A stretch of DNA of 64,000 nt from Bradyrhizobium sp. SZCCT0153 (GTDB taxonomy: Bacteria; Pseudomonadota; Alphaproteobacteria; Rhizobiales; Xanthobacteraceae), in contig NZ_JAFCKS010000001.1 in NCBI RefSeq assembly GCF_018129995.1, forward strand, positions 469,001 through 533,000. The letters are read 5' to 3'. Position numbers and translations under genes: made by a program. Shown here piece after piece: positions 28,371 through 36,045 of this stretch. Position 1 is the stretch's first letter, and the number at the start of each line of letters is the position of its first letter. The notes beneath the pieces were generated by a model that was not told the DNA's origin, did no database searches, and worked only from the letters and a program-made list of their open reading frames with translations.

Positions 28371-29123
28371 TCAGGCGCCGAACCCGCCGTCGACGTTGAG
28401 CACGGTGCCGGTGACGAAGGAGGCTTCGGGGCTGGCGAGGAAGACGACGCCGGCGGCGACTTCCTCGGGGCGGCCGAAGCGCTGCAGTGCGTGCTGCTTG
28501 CGCTGGGTCTCAGCGAACTCGCCGCCGTCCTTCGGGTTCATGTCGGTGTCGATCGAGCCGGGCTGCACCACGTTCACGGTGATGCCGCGCGGGCCGAGGT
28601 CGCGTGCCGCGCCCTTGGTGTAGCCGACCACGGCCGCCTTGGTCGCGACGTAATCGGCAAGGCCCGGGAACGAGGCGCGATCGGCCAGCATCGAGCCGAC
28701 GGTGACGATGCGGCCGCCTTCTCCCATCAACTGTGACGCTGTGCGGATCGCGGCGATCACACCATGCACGTTGATCGAGTCCTGGCGCGCCAGCGCGTCG
28801 GTATCCGCGTTCAAATCATCGATCGCGCCGCCGGCGGCGACGCCGGCATTGTTGACGAGGATGTCGAGATGACCGAACTCCTTCGCGACGTCCTTGACGA
28901 GCTGGGTGACGTCCTTGGCCGAAGCCTGATCGGCCTTGAAGGCGCGAGCCTTGACGCCGCGGGCCTTCAGCTCGCTGACGACCGCTTCAGCCTTTTCGGG
29001 CGAGGCAACATAGCTGATGGCGACATCGGCACCTTCGTCGGCAAGAGCGCGGGCCGATGCCGCGCCGATGCCGCGGGAGCCGCCGGTGACGAGTGCAACC
29101 TTGCCTGAGAGCTTCTTGGTCAT
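28371..29123 (-). CDS. SDR family oxidoreductase
   Basis: This 250-residue classical short-chain dehydrogenase has the cofactor loop GGSRGIG (14-20), NNAG (91-94) and catalytic S144, Y158 and K162. Its neighbours (pirin, wrbA, LysR) suggest a detoxifying reductase. The ATG at 29123 has GGAGAAAT upstream. It is the first gene of the minus-strand group. Confidence 0.94.
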   Translation of the reverse strand: MTKKLSGKVALVTGGSRGIGAASARALADEGADVAISYVASPEKAEAVVSELKARGVKARAFKADQASAKDVTQLVKDVAKEFGHLDILVNNAGVAAGGAIDDLNADTDALARQDSINVHGVIAAIRTASQLMGEGGRIVTVGSMLADRASFPGLADYVATKAAVVGYTKGAARDLGPRGITVNVVQPGSIDTDMNPKDGGEFAETQRKQHALQRFGRPEEVAAGVVFLASPEASFVTGTVLNVDGGFGA

Positions 29124-29197
29124 TGGATTTCTCCATTCCTGTATGTCTGATCACCCTTGGATAAGCCTCCCTCTGTGGTATAGAAATAGAAACTGTT

Positions 29198-29212
29198 GAA
29201 ACGAATTGTTTC
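29198..29212. promoter_or_regulatory. Inverted repeat in the SDR/LysR divergent promoter
   Basis: GAAAC-GAATT-GTTTC (arms 29198-29202 and 29208-29212) lies 27 bp before the LysR start and about 75 bp before the SDR start. A further GAAAC precedes it at 29189-29193. LysR proteins bind dyads in such shared promoters, so this is a candidate operator for the adjacent regulator. It is a pattern match only. Confidence 0.4.
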
Positions 29213-29239
29213 CTATATCGTCGCGATTGGACCGCTCCC

Positions 29240-30175
29240 ATGGCAAAACTCCCGGATTTCGAGGCCCTCGCGATTTTCGCAAAAGTCGTGGAATTGCGGT
29301 CGTTTGCGGGGGCCGCGAGTGAGCTTGCGACGTCCAAGGCGACGGTGTCCAAGGCGGTGACCCGGCTGGAGGAGCGGCTCGGTGCCCGGCTGTTCAACCG
29401 CACTTCGCGCCGGCTGGCGCTGACCGATGCCGGGCACAAGCTCGCCGAACGGGCGACCCGTCTGCTCGCCGACGGTGAGGCGGCGGAGAACGAGGCGCTG
29501 GCGCAATCGGTGGCGCCGCGAGGCCTGGTGCGGCTCGCAGTGCCCATGACGTTCGGGATCAAGGCGGTGGCGCCGCTGCTGCCGGAGTTTTTTGAGACCT
29601 ATCCGGAAGTCTCGGTCGATCTGCATCTGAGCGATGCGACCGTCGATCTGATCGGCGAGGGCTTCGACATGGCGGTGCGGATTGCGCGGCTGCCGGATTC
29701 CTCGCTGATCGCGCGGCGGCTCTTCACCATGCCGCGTTTCACGGTGGCGGCGCCGTCCTACCTCAAGCGCCACGGCCGGCCGACGCATCCGATGCATCTG
29801 GCCGAGCACAAATGCTTCAGCTACGCCTACCTCTCGACGCCGAATGTCTGGCACTACACCAATTCGGCCGGCGAGCAGGCCAGCGTGCGCCCGGGCGGAC
29901 AGCTTCGCGTCAACAATGGTGAAGCGGTGATGCCGGCGCTGATCGCCGGTCTCGGCATTGCCGAGCTTCCCGAATTCATTGTCGGTGAAGCCATCTCCTC
30001 GGGTGAGGTCGAAGTGATCCTGAAGGACTGGAAGCAGGCCGAAGGCGCCGTGCATCTGGTGACGCCGCCCGGCGGCCCGCGCCCCGCACGCGTCGAGGCG
30101 CTCGGCGATTTTCTCGCGGCGAAGCTGCCGGGCACGTGCAAGCGGCGGGTGCGCGGAAAGGCAAAGCCGTCATAG
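29240..30175 (+). CDS. LysR family transcriptional regulator
   Basis: This 311-residue regulator has the N-terminal helix-turn-helix (FAKVVELRSFAGAASELATSKATVSKAVTRLEERLGARLF) and a periplasmic-binding-like effector domain (from about residue 90), of the CrgA-like group. It is divergent from the SDR-pirin-wrbA genes across 116 bp, which usually means it regulates them. The ligand may be a quinone or an aromatic, by analogy only. Confidence 0.95.
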   Translation: MAKLPDFEALAIFAKVVELRSFAGAASELATSKATVSKAVTRLEERLGARLFNRTSRRLALTDAGHKLAERATRLLADGEAAENEALAQSVAPRGLVRLAVPMTFGIKAVAPLLPEFFETYPEVSVDLHLSDATVDLIGEGFDMAVRIARLPDSSLIARRLFTMPRFTVAAPSYLKRHGRPTHPMHLAEHKCFSYAYLSTPNVWHYTNSAGEQASVRPGGQLRVNNGEAVMPALIAGLGIAELPEFIVGEAISSGEVEVILKDWKQAEGAVHLVTPPGGPRPARVEALGDFLAAKLPGTCKRRVRGKAKPS

Positions 30176-30229
30176 AGCGGGCGGGACCATCAGTCATTGA
30201 GAGAGCAGCGAAGTAATGATGGAATTCGG

Positions 30230-30487
30230 CTACGACACCTTTACGCCGTCGCGCGCGACAATGCGCAGGCCCGGCTTCAGCGTCTCTTCGAGCTGCGACT
30301 TCAATTCGTGCACACGCGGGTCGCTCGAGCGCTTCGCGCAGACCGCGTATTGATGCACCGATTTCGCCAGGGCGCGCCGCGCTTCCGGCGTACGCGTCAC
30401 GTCGGGCTTTGAAAGCCGCAGGACGATCGCGGCGAGATTCACCAGCATCTCGTCCAGGGCGACGTCGATGGTTGCGAGTTTTCCCAT
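30230..30487 (-). CDS. Hypothetical protein, 85 aa
   Basis: A small soluble, mainly helical protein (MGKLATIDVALDEMLVNLAA start) with no signal peptide and no family I recognise. An ATG at 30487 with GGGAG upstream gives a normal gene start. It is divergent from the TctC-type gene. Composition and start signal make it likely real; function unknown. Confidence 0.7.
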   Translation of the reverse strand: MGKLATIDVALDEMLVNLAAIVLRLSKPDVTRTPEARRALAKSVHQYAVCAKRSSDPRVHELKSQLEETLKPGLRIVARDGVKVS

Positions 30488-30633
30488 GACACACTTCCTG
30501 GGAGGGCAACGATGGCTCGGGGGATGCGTTCCGGGTCCGGCCCAACATGGTTAATGCTTCGTAAACGGCTTGTTCTTGCCGATCGCCACGTTAGGCTGGG
30601 AGCGAAACAAGAACAATCGAGGAGGGGGCTTCC

Positions 30634-31620
30634 ATGGATCGTCGCGACATCCTGCGCGCAGCTGCTGCATTGCCGCTGTTGCGCGCTGCGCTGCCGGACC
30701 CTGCTTTTGCGCAAGCCTATCCCGCCCGCAACATCACGATGATCGTGCCGTTTCCGGCCGGCGGGCAGGCCGATCTCGCGGCGCGTCCCGTCGCACAGGC
30801 TCTGGAGCGGATCCTCGGCAAGCCGGTCATCGTCGACAACCGCGCCGGCGGCGGCGGCGGATCGGTCGGCAACGCCGCGGCGGCGCGCGCCGAGCCTGAC
30901 GGCTACACGCTGCTGATGGCGCTGTCTTCGCTTGCGGTGCTGCCCGAGGCCGACCGGCTGTTCGACCGTCCCGTCGCCTACGAGGTCTCGCAGTTCATGC
31001 CGATCGCGCGCGTGCTGGCCGATCCCACGCTGCTCGCCGTGCCGGCCTCGGCACCGTGGAAGACGGCGCAGGATTTTGTCGAGGATGCGAAGAAACGCCC
31101 GGGCCAGATCACCTATGGCTCGTCGGGCCCCTACGGCACGCTGCACGTGGCGATGGAGATGTTCGCAAACAGCGCCGGCATCAAGCTGCTGCACGTGCCG
31201 TTCCGTGGCGCGGGTCCCGCGCTGACCGCGATCCTCAGCGGGACCGTGCAGGCGATCGCCGCCGCACCCGGCACGCTGAAGCCGCAGGTCGACGACGGCA
31301 AGCTGCGCGTGCTCGGCAATTGCGGCGCGCGGCGCATCGCGAGCTTCCCGGATGTCCCGACCTTCCAGGAGCTCGGCTACAAGGACGTCGAGATGTACAT
31401 TTGGGCCGGCCTGTTCGCGCAGAGCACGTTGCCGGCGTCGATCGCGACCCGCCTGCGCGAGGCGATGGCGCAGGTGATGACGAGTCCGGACGTGCTCAAG
31501 GCCTTCGAGACGTCGGGCAGTCTCGTCGCCTATCAGGACGCGCCGGCCTTCTCCGAGTTCGTGGCGACCGACAGCGCGCGGCTGATTACGGCGGTCAAGA
31601 AGATCGGCAAGGTCGAATAG
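30634..31620 (+). CDS. TctC/Bug family tripartite tricarboxylate transporter substrate-binding protein
   Basis: This 328-residue periplasmic solute-binding protein has a signal peptide whose MDRRDILRAAA start looks Tat-like and which ends near AFAQA. The mature part shows the Bug signature IVPFPAGGQADLAARP, the RAGGGGGSVGN loop and PTFQELGY. These proteins capture carboxylates. No tctA or tctB genes are adjacent, as is common for orphan Bug proteins. The start has a strong GAGGAGGGGG site. The ligand is unknown. Confidence 0.95.
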   Translation: MDRRDILRAAAALPLLRAALPDPAFAQAYPARNITMIVPFPAGGQADLAARPVAQALERILGKPVIVDNRAGGGGGSVGNAAAARAEPDGYTLLMALSSLAVLPEADRLFDRPVAYEVSQFMPIARVLADPTLLAVPASAPWKTAQDFVEDAKKRPGQITYGSSGPYGTLHVAMEMFANSAGIKLLHVPFRGAGPALTAILSGTVQAIAAAPGTLKPQVDDGKLRVLGNCGARRIASFPDVPTFQELGYKDVEMYIWAGLFAQSTLPASIATRLREAMAQVMTSPDVLKAFETSGSLVAYQDAPAFSEFVATDSARLITAVKKIGKVE

Positions 31621-31715
31621 GTTCCCAGTCCGTTTTCACATTTTTTTGTTGGTCCAGAACCTCTCCGCGTCTCATTGATTGAAGAGAATTCGAGAGACTC
31701 GCGAAGGAATCGGAC

Positions 31716-32066
31716 ATGCGAACAGAGCGGATTGCGCTGGGTGTGGCGCTTGCGGTCGGCGGCATCGTCGCGCATAGCGCTGCATCCGCTGAAGAGTATC
31801 GCGGAACCATGGAGCAGCAGATGGCCTGCACGCCGGATGTGTGGCGGCTGTGCAGCGATCAGATCCCTGACGTCAGCCGCATCACGGCTTGCTTGCAGCA
31901 GAATACGCCGCAACTCTCCAGCGGCTGCCGCGCGGTGTTCCAATCCAATAACCAGATGCAGCCGCAGCAGCCGGTTCCGCGCAATCGCGCTGCGCCGCCA
32001 CCGCGTTACAACGCCGCGCCGCCGCCTCCGCCGGAACAGCCCCGGCCTTACGACGAGGATGATTAG
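31716..32066 (+). CDS. Small secreted Cys-rich protein
   Basis: This 116-residue protein has a signal peptide (cleavage near AASAEE). Four Cys are arranged MACTPDVWRLC...ITACLQ...SSGCRAVF, which resembles the cysteine-rich repeat of Golgi GLG1-like proteins found in many rhizobial exported proteins. The C-terminal third is Pro/Ala/Gln-rich and ends DEDD. It is likely periplasmic with two disulfides. Function unknown. Confidence 0.8.
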   Translation: MRTERIALGVALAVGGIVAHSAASAEEYRGTMEQQMACTPDVWRLCSDQIPDVSRITACLQQNTPQLSSGCRAVFQSNNQMQPQQPVPRNRAAPPPRYNAAPPPPPEQPRPYDEDD

Positions 32067-32134
32067 CGCTGCCTGGAGCAGGATCCGGGAGCGTGCGCAG
32101 CGACAAGCGCCAGGATGCGGTCGGGCCGGCTCAT

Positions 32135-32974
32135 TCAGCGCTCTCCTTTGCCGTCCGACTCAGGTCGATGCCGGAGGGCCGTCCGCATGATGGCACCGAA
32201 GAGCAAAGCTGCGACTGGCCAATGGAACCAGATCCTGTGCATGCCAGTGAAAATATTGATCAGAATCAGAAAGGCCGACACCGTGAGGGCCGCTGCGACC
32301 GGGCGGGGCAGCTTCGCCAGCCCATCTGAAGCCAAGCGCATCCATGTGGATGATTCGTACTTGTCGCGGTGTACGGCGTCAGTTTGCGAGCCCGCGACTG
32401 CGCCCTGGGAAGCCAGGCGTTCGCCAGGCGGAAAGCCCCGTGCTTGAGCGGTTTGGCCGCTCATGGTCACGCGATAACTGGTCACGGGAGCGATGTTCTT
32501 CATTGGACGCTGGCCGAGACAGTCGAAGCCAACAGATAATTTGTTGTGCACCTGATCATAGGCGGAGCTGGAGATCACGATGCCACCGGGGTCGGCAAGT
32601 TCTTGCAGGCGCGCGGCGATATTGACCCCGTCTCCATAAAGATCCGAACCATCCACCATCACGTCGCCGAGATTGATGCCGATGCGAAAACGCATCGGCG
32701 GAGGTCGGTCCAAATCCTGGTTGGAAATTTCCTGCTGAATCTCGACCGCACATTGCACGGCCTCGACGACGCTGGCGAATTCGGCGATGACGGCATCACC
32801 CCAGGTATTCACGATCCGCCCGTCATGGCGCTCCACCAATCCGGCAATGGCCGTGCGGTAGCGGCGCAGTGTCTCCAGCGTTCCCGCCTCGTCTGCTTCC
32901 ATGAGGCGAGAATAGCCGTGCACATCAGCGCACAGCACGGTGGTTAGCCGTCGTTTTACCTTATCGTCGGGCAT
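32135..32974 (-). CDS. Class III adenylate/guanylate cyclase domain protein with C-terminal 2TM
   Basis: This protein is 279 residues from the ATG at 32974; an upstream in-frame ATG at 33010 would add 12. The catalytic domain (about 8-165) keeps both metal Asp residues, D17 (CADVHGYS) and D60 (NTWGDA), and the YGDGVNIAARL motif. The usual substrate-selecting Lys before TxGD is Asn here. The C-terminal end (about 225-270) has two hydrophobic helices like the 2TM module. It may make cAMP, or may be altered in specificity. Expression partners are not evident. Confidence 0.87.
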   Translation of the reverse strand: MPDDKVKRRLTTVLCADVHGYSRLMEADEAGTLETLRRYRTAIAGLVERHDGRIVNTWGDAVIAEFASVVEAVQCAVEIQQEISNQDLDRPPPMRFRIGINLGDVMVDGSDLYGDGVNIAARLQELADPGGIVISSSAYDQVHNKLSVGFDCLGQRPMKNIAPVTSYRVTMSGQTAQARGFPPGERLASQGAVAGSQTDAVHRDKYESSTWMRLASDGLAKLPRPVAAALTVSAFLILINIFTGMHRIWFHWPVAALLFGAIMRTALRHRPESDGKGER

Positions 32975-33025
32975 GGTCCGTACATTAGCCTTCCTGACCG
33001 GCAAATGCATCAGGCATCCGCTGAC

Positions 33026-33493
33026 TTACGGCCTGATCTCGCAGACATCGACCCATTCAGCCCCGGTCAGCTCGGCCATCCGGTCCGGCGTGATGCGCAC
33101 CGCGCTGTGAGTCGAGCCCGCGGCCGGCACCACGACGTCGAACGCCTTCAGCGAGACGTCGCAATAGACCGGCAGCGGCGACTTCAGCCCGAACGGGCAG
33201 ACGCCGCCGACCTCGTGGCCGGTGATCTCGGCGACCTCTTCCAGCCCCAGCATTTTCGGCTTGCCGCCGAACTGCGCCTTCACCTTCTTGTTGTCCATCC
33301 GCGAGGTGCCGGCCGCGACGATCAGGATCACGCGCTCGCCGACACGCAATGACAGCGTCTTGGCGATCATCCCGGGCTCGACGCCGTAGGCCTCGGCGGC
33401 CAGCGGCACCGTGGCCGAGCTGATCGGCGATTCAATCACTGATATGTCGGGGGCTTTCTCGGCGAAGAAGGCGCGAACGGATTCCAGGCTCAT
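33026..33493 (-). CDS. YbaK/aminoacyl-tRNA deacylase family protein
   Basis: This 155-residue single-domain YbaK/EbsC-type protein removes mischarged amino acids from tRNA (Cys-tRNAPro or Ala-tRNAPro in characterised members). GMIAKTLSLRVG, the DNKKVKAQFG segment with its conserved Lys, and GHEVGGVCPFGL are characteristic. It lies 7 bp downstream of the haloacid dehalogenase gene on the same strand. Substrate tRNA is not predictable. Confidence 0.92.
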   Translation of the reverse strand: MSLESVRAFFAEKAPDISVIESPISSATVPLAAEAYGVEPGMIAKTLSLRVGERVILIVAAGTSRMDNKKVKAQFGGKPKMLGLEEVAEITGHEVGGVCPFGLKSPLPVYCDVSLKAFDVVVPAAGSTHSAVRITPDRMAELTGAEWVDVCEIRP

Positions 33494-33500
33494 TCACAAC

Positions 33501-34265
33501 TCACGGGCGGGCGGCGATCCCCGGGTCATCCCTAGAGATGATCCCGGGCAGCTCGGAGAGCGAGCGGACGCGGTGGTCCGGCGCAAGTCCAAGCTCGTCC
33601 ATCTGGGTGCGGATCGCCTTGAACATGGTCAGCGGTGCCACGAGTTCGCTCTCGACGCAAGCCAGCGCCATCGCCTCGGGCGTCACCCGCTCGATCCAGG
33701 CGACGTTCAGTCCAAATGCCTTCGCGCCGGCGACGTCCCAGGGATTGGACGAGACGAACAGCACCTCGTCCGGCGCGGTGCCGAGCATTTCGCCGATCAG
33801 CGCGTAAGCTTCCGGACTCGGCTTGAAGATCCTGTTCGCGTCGACGCTGATGGTGGCATCGAGCAGGGCGTCGAGGCCGGTGTTGCGCACGAGCGCATTC
33901 AGCATGTCCGGACTGCCGTTGGAGAGGATGGCGAGCTTTCGCGGCTTCAGGGCCGTGAGCGCGGCCGTCGCCTCCGGATAGAGATCGAGATGCAGATATT
34001 TCTCGATCACGCGCTCGAACGCCTCGCTGTCATAAGCAAGGCCCAGCACGCGCAGCGTATAGGCGAGCGAGTCGCGGGTGACGGCGGCAAAGTCCTGGTA
34101 GCGCCGCATCAGCGAGCGCAACCAGGTGTATTCAAGCTGCTTGATGCGCCAGATCTGCGTGATGATCTCGCCGTAGCCCGGAAACGCATCCTCGGTGATC
34201 TCCGCGACCGACTGGATGTCGTAGAGCGTTCCGTAGGCGTCGAAGACGACGGCTTTGAGGGGCAC
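33501..34265 (-). CDS. Haloacid dehalogenase type II (HAD superfamily)
   Basis: This 254-residue HAD hydrolase matches L-2-haloacid dehalogenases: nucleophile D9 (VVFDAYGTLYD), SNGSPDML, the Lys in IFKPSPEAY, and the SSNPWDVAGAKAFG motif specific to this subgroup. It would convert (S)-2-haloacids to (R)-2-hydroxyacids. Close relatives can also be phosphatases. It is followed directly by the YbaK-type gene. Confidence 0.92.
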   Translation of the reverse strand: MPLKAVVFDAYGTLYDIQSVAEITEDAFPGYGEIITQIWRIKQLEYTWLRSLMRRYQDFAAVTRDSLAYTLRVLGLAYDSEAFERVIEKYLHLDLYPEATAALTALKPRKLAILSNGSPDMLNALVRNTGLDALLDATISVDANRIFKPSPEAYALIGEMLGTAPDEVLFVSSNPWDVAGAKAFGLNVAWIERVTPEAMALACVESELVAPLTMFKAIRTQMDELGLAPDHRVRSLSELPGIISRDDPGIAARP

Positions 34266-34376
34266 GCGAGTTTCCTGCGCTCAACTGGCTACGGCGTTGC
34301 CTATACCTCATTTTTGGTGTCCGCGATATCGGTGTCGATCGGCACGATCGACGGTCGGCCCGACGAGCCGAATGAT

Positions 34377-36014
34377 TCATCGCATTGCACACCACGGGAG
34401 GGAAAGCTCCGGCATGTAGGTTGGTCGCCATTCGCAGATGCTTTCCGGTCCGCTTCGCTTCAACGCCATCTTCAGCGGCTCCGCCTGGCTGATGCCCACA
34501 TGGAGCCCGATCAGCGCGGCGCCGATCGGGAAGGTCCAGCGGCTCACGCGCATGTCCGCCAACTCGTTGAGGAGCACCATTCCGGCGAGGATGATCAGCG
34601 GATCGGTGAACACGAAATATTCAAGCTTCAAACCCCGCCGCACGCCGATTGCGTCGATCGCTATCGCAGCGAGCATCATGAAAGCGGCTTGAACGGCGAC
34701 CTGATGCTTGCATTGCCGCCAGGCAAGGATGATGCCGGGAAAGATCAGCCAGGTCAGAAACACAGTGGGTCGCGGCGAGGTGAACAGCACGAAAGTATAG
34801 CGCTTGAGCACGCCAAGCACGCCCGTCAGAATAAGGCCGGCTGCGCCTTGCACGCTCGTGGATGCGTCCGGCGCGTCGACATACATCAGCATCTTCTCGA
34901 TCGGATTGAACACGACGACGAGAGCGGTGACGTCGTATTGAATATAGAGCGTCAGGGTGGCGAGCGATGCGCCGATGACGAGCGCACACATCGTCGCAAC
35001 GGTCTCCAGCAGGCTCACCCGCCAGATCGCGGCAAAAGCGATCGTCCACCCCACGAACCAGCCGGCCAGCCCAATCTGATAGGTGCCGAACCTGCCCAGA
35101 AGGAGCGGCTTGAGGCCGGCGGCGCTCGCCGCAACGGGATCGAGTCCGGCGGCGGCCAGAGGCCATGCCAGCAGCGCGGCACAAATTCCGAGCGCGGCGG
35201 TTGCCGTCGCCGCAAGCGTCGCGCCCGAGCCCGACCGCCAGAACCCGACGCTGACGCTCGCGCTGTTCCCGAACGGAATGACCAGCACCGGTAGAGCGGC
35301 GATAAGCAAGATCGCCTGCACCTTGTTCTGAAGTCCGAGCACGCAAAGCCATGCAGCCAGGCCGACAAGCAGCGGCCGATAGATTGTGGCCCGGCGCGCA
35401 GCGACGATGAGCAGCATCAGGGCGGCGATGCAAAAGCCGGCGGCGATCATCTCGCTTCGCAGAATGCGCAGGTGCATCTGAAAGCCGCCGGAAAACGCGA
35501 ATGCAAAAACGCCGCAAGTCGCGACCCGCAAGTCCCCGCCGATCCGACGGGCCAGCGCGGCAAACAGGAAAAGGAGGCCAGTTGCGGTCAGCAGCGCGGC
35601 CACCCTCGCAGCGCGGACCGCGCTCGTCATCGCCGCATCAAACGATGGTCCGTTCGATGCAGGGGGAATGGCGGAAAGCGTCCAGGCCTCGAGCAGGCGA
35701 AGCTGGTGGAGCAGACGGAACCATGCCTCGACCGACAGGATGGTCAGATCGGCAGGGTGGTCGAAGAATGCGCGCTTGCCCCCGTCATTGAGTGCAAGTG
35801 CGTTGTAGACCACCATGAAATCCATGTCGGCGTTGCGCCAATACACGATGAAATAGCCGCACAGCAGGAACGACAGCAGCGTTAATCCGAGTATCACGAT
35901 GAGGCCGCCTCGCCATCCGAACGGCGTCAGCCGGTCGAGCGGATCGCAATGGGATCGCCATGTATGGACGGCGTTGACAACAGGCCGACACCGGCGCGCC
36001 AACTCAGCTTTCAA
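34377..36014 (-). CDS. Polytopic membrane protein, putative GT-C glycosyltransferase
   Basis: This 545-residue protein has 10-12 hydrophobic segments. After the first membrane helix (about 37-58) the loop carries YWRNADMDF (D63, D65), placed like the catalytic acidic motif of GT-C enzymes that use lipid-phosphate sugars. No family was recognised with certainty. Its start is 31 bp after the stop of a methyltransferase-GT2 fusion gene, the usual arrangement for a GT2 that makes a polyprenyl-phosphate sugar and a GT-C that uses it. Role inferred from topology and neighbour; a transporter is a less likely alternative. Confidence 0.75.
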   Translation of the reverse strand: MKAELARRCRPVVNAVHTWRSHCDPLDRLTPFGWRGGLIVILGLTLLSFLLCGYFIVYWRNADMDFMVVYNALALNDGGKRAFFDHPADLTILSVEAWFRLLHQLRLLEAWTLSAIPPASNGPSFDAAMTSAVRAARVAALLTATGLLFLFAALARRIGGDLRVATCGVFAFAFSGGFQMHLRILRSEMIAAGFCIAALMLLIVAARRATIYRPLLVGLAAWLCVLGLQNKVQAILLIAALPVLVIPFGNSASVSVGFWRSGSGATLAATATAALGICAALLAWPLAAAGLDPVAASAAGLKPLLLGRFGTYQIGLAGWFVGWTIAFAAIWRVSLLETVATMCALVIGASLATLTLYIQYDVTALVVVFNPIEKMLMYVDAPDASTSVQGAAGLILTGVLGVLKRYTFVLFTSPRPTVFLTWLIFPGIILAWRQCKHQVAVQAAFMMLAAIAIDAIGVRRGLKLEYFVFTDPLIILAGMVLLNELADMRVSRWTFPIGAALIGLHVGISQAEPLKMALKRSGPESICEWRPTYMPELSLPWCAMR

Positions 36015-36045
36015 ACCATCCTCGCCGACATCACTACCATTGGCG

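Noticed and set aside
33411..35294. Plus-strand open frame of 627 codons over the YbaK, dehalogenase and membrane protein genes
   Set aside because: It spans three opposite-strand genes and has low-complexity His/Arg/Glu composition typical of antisense frames in GC-rich DNA.
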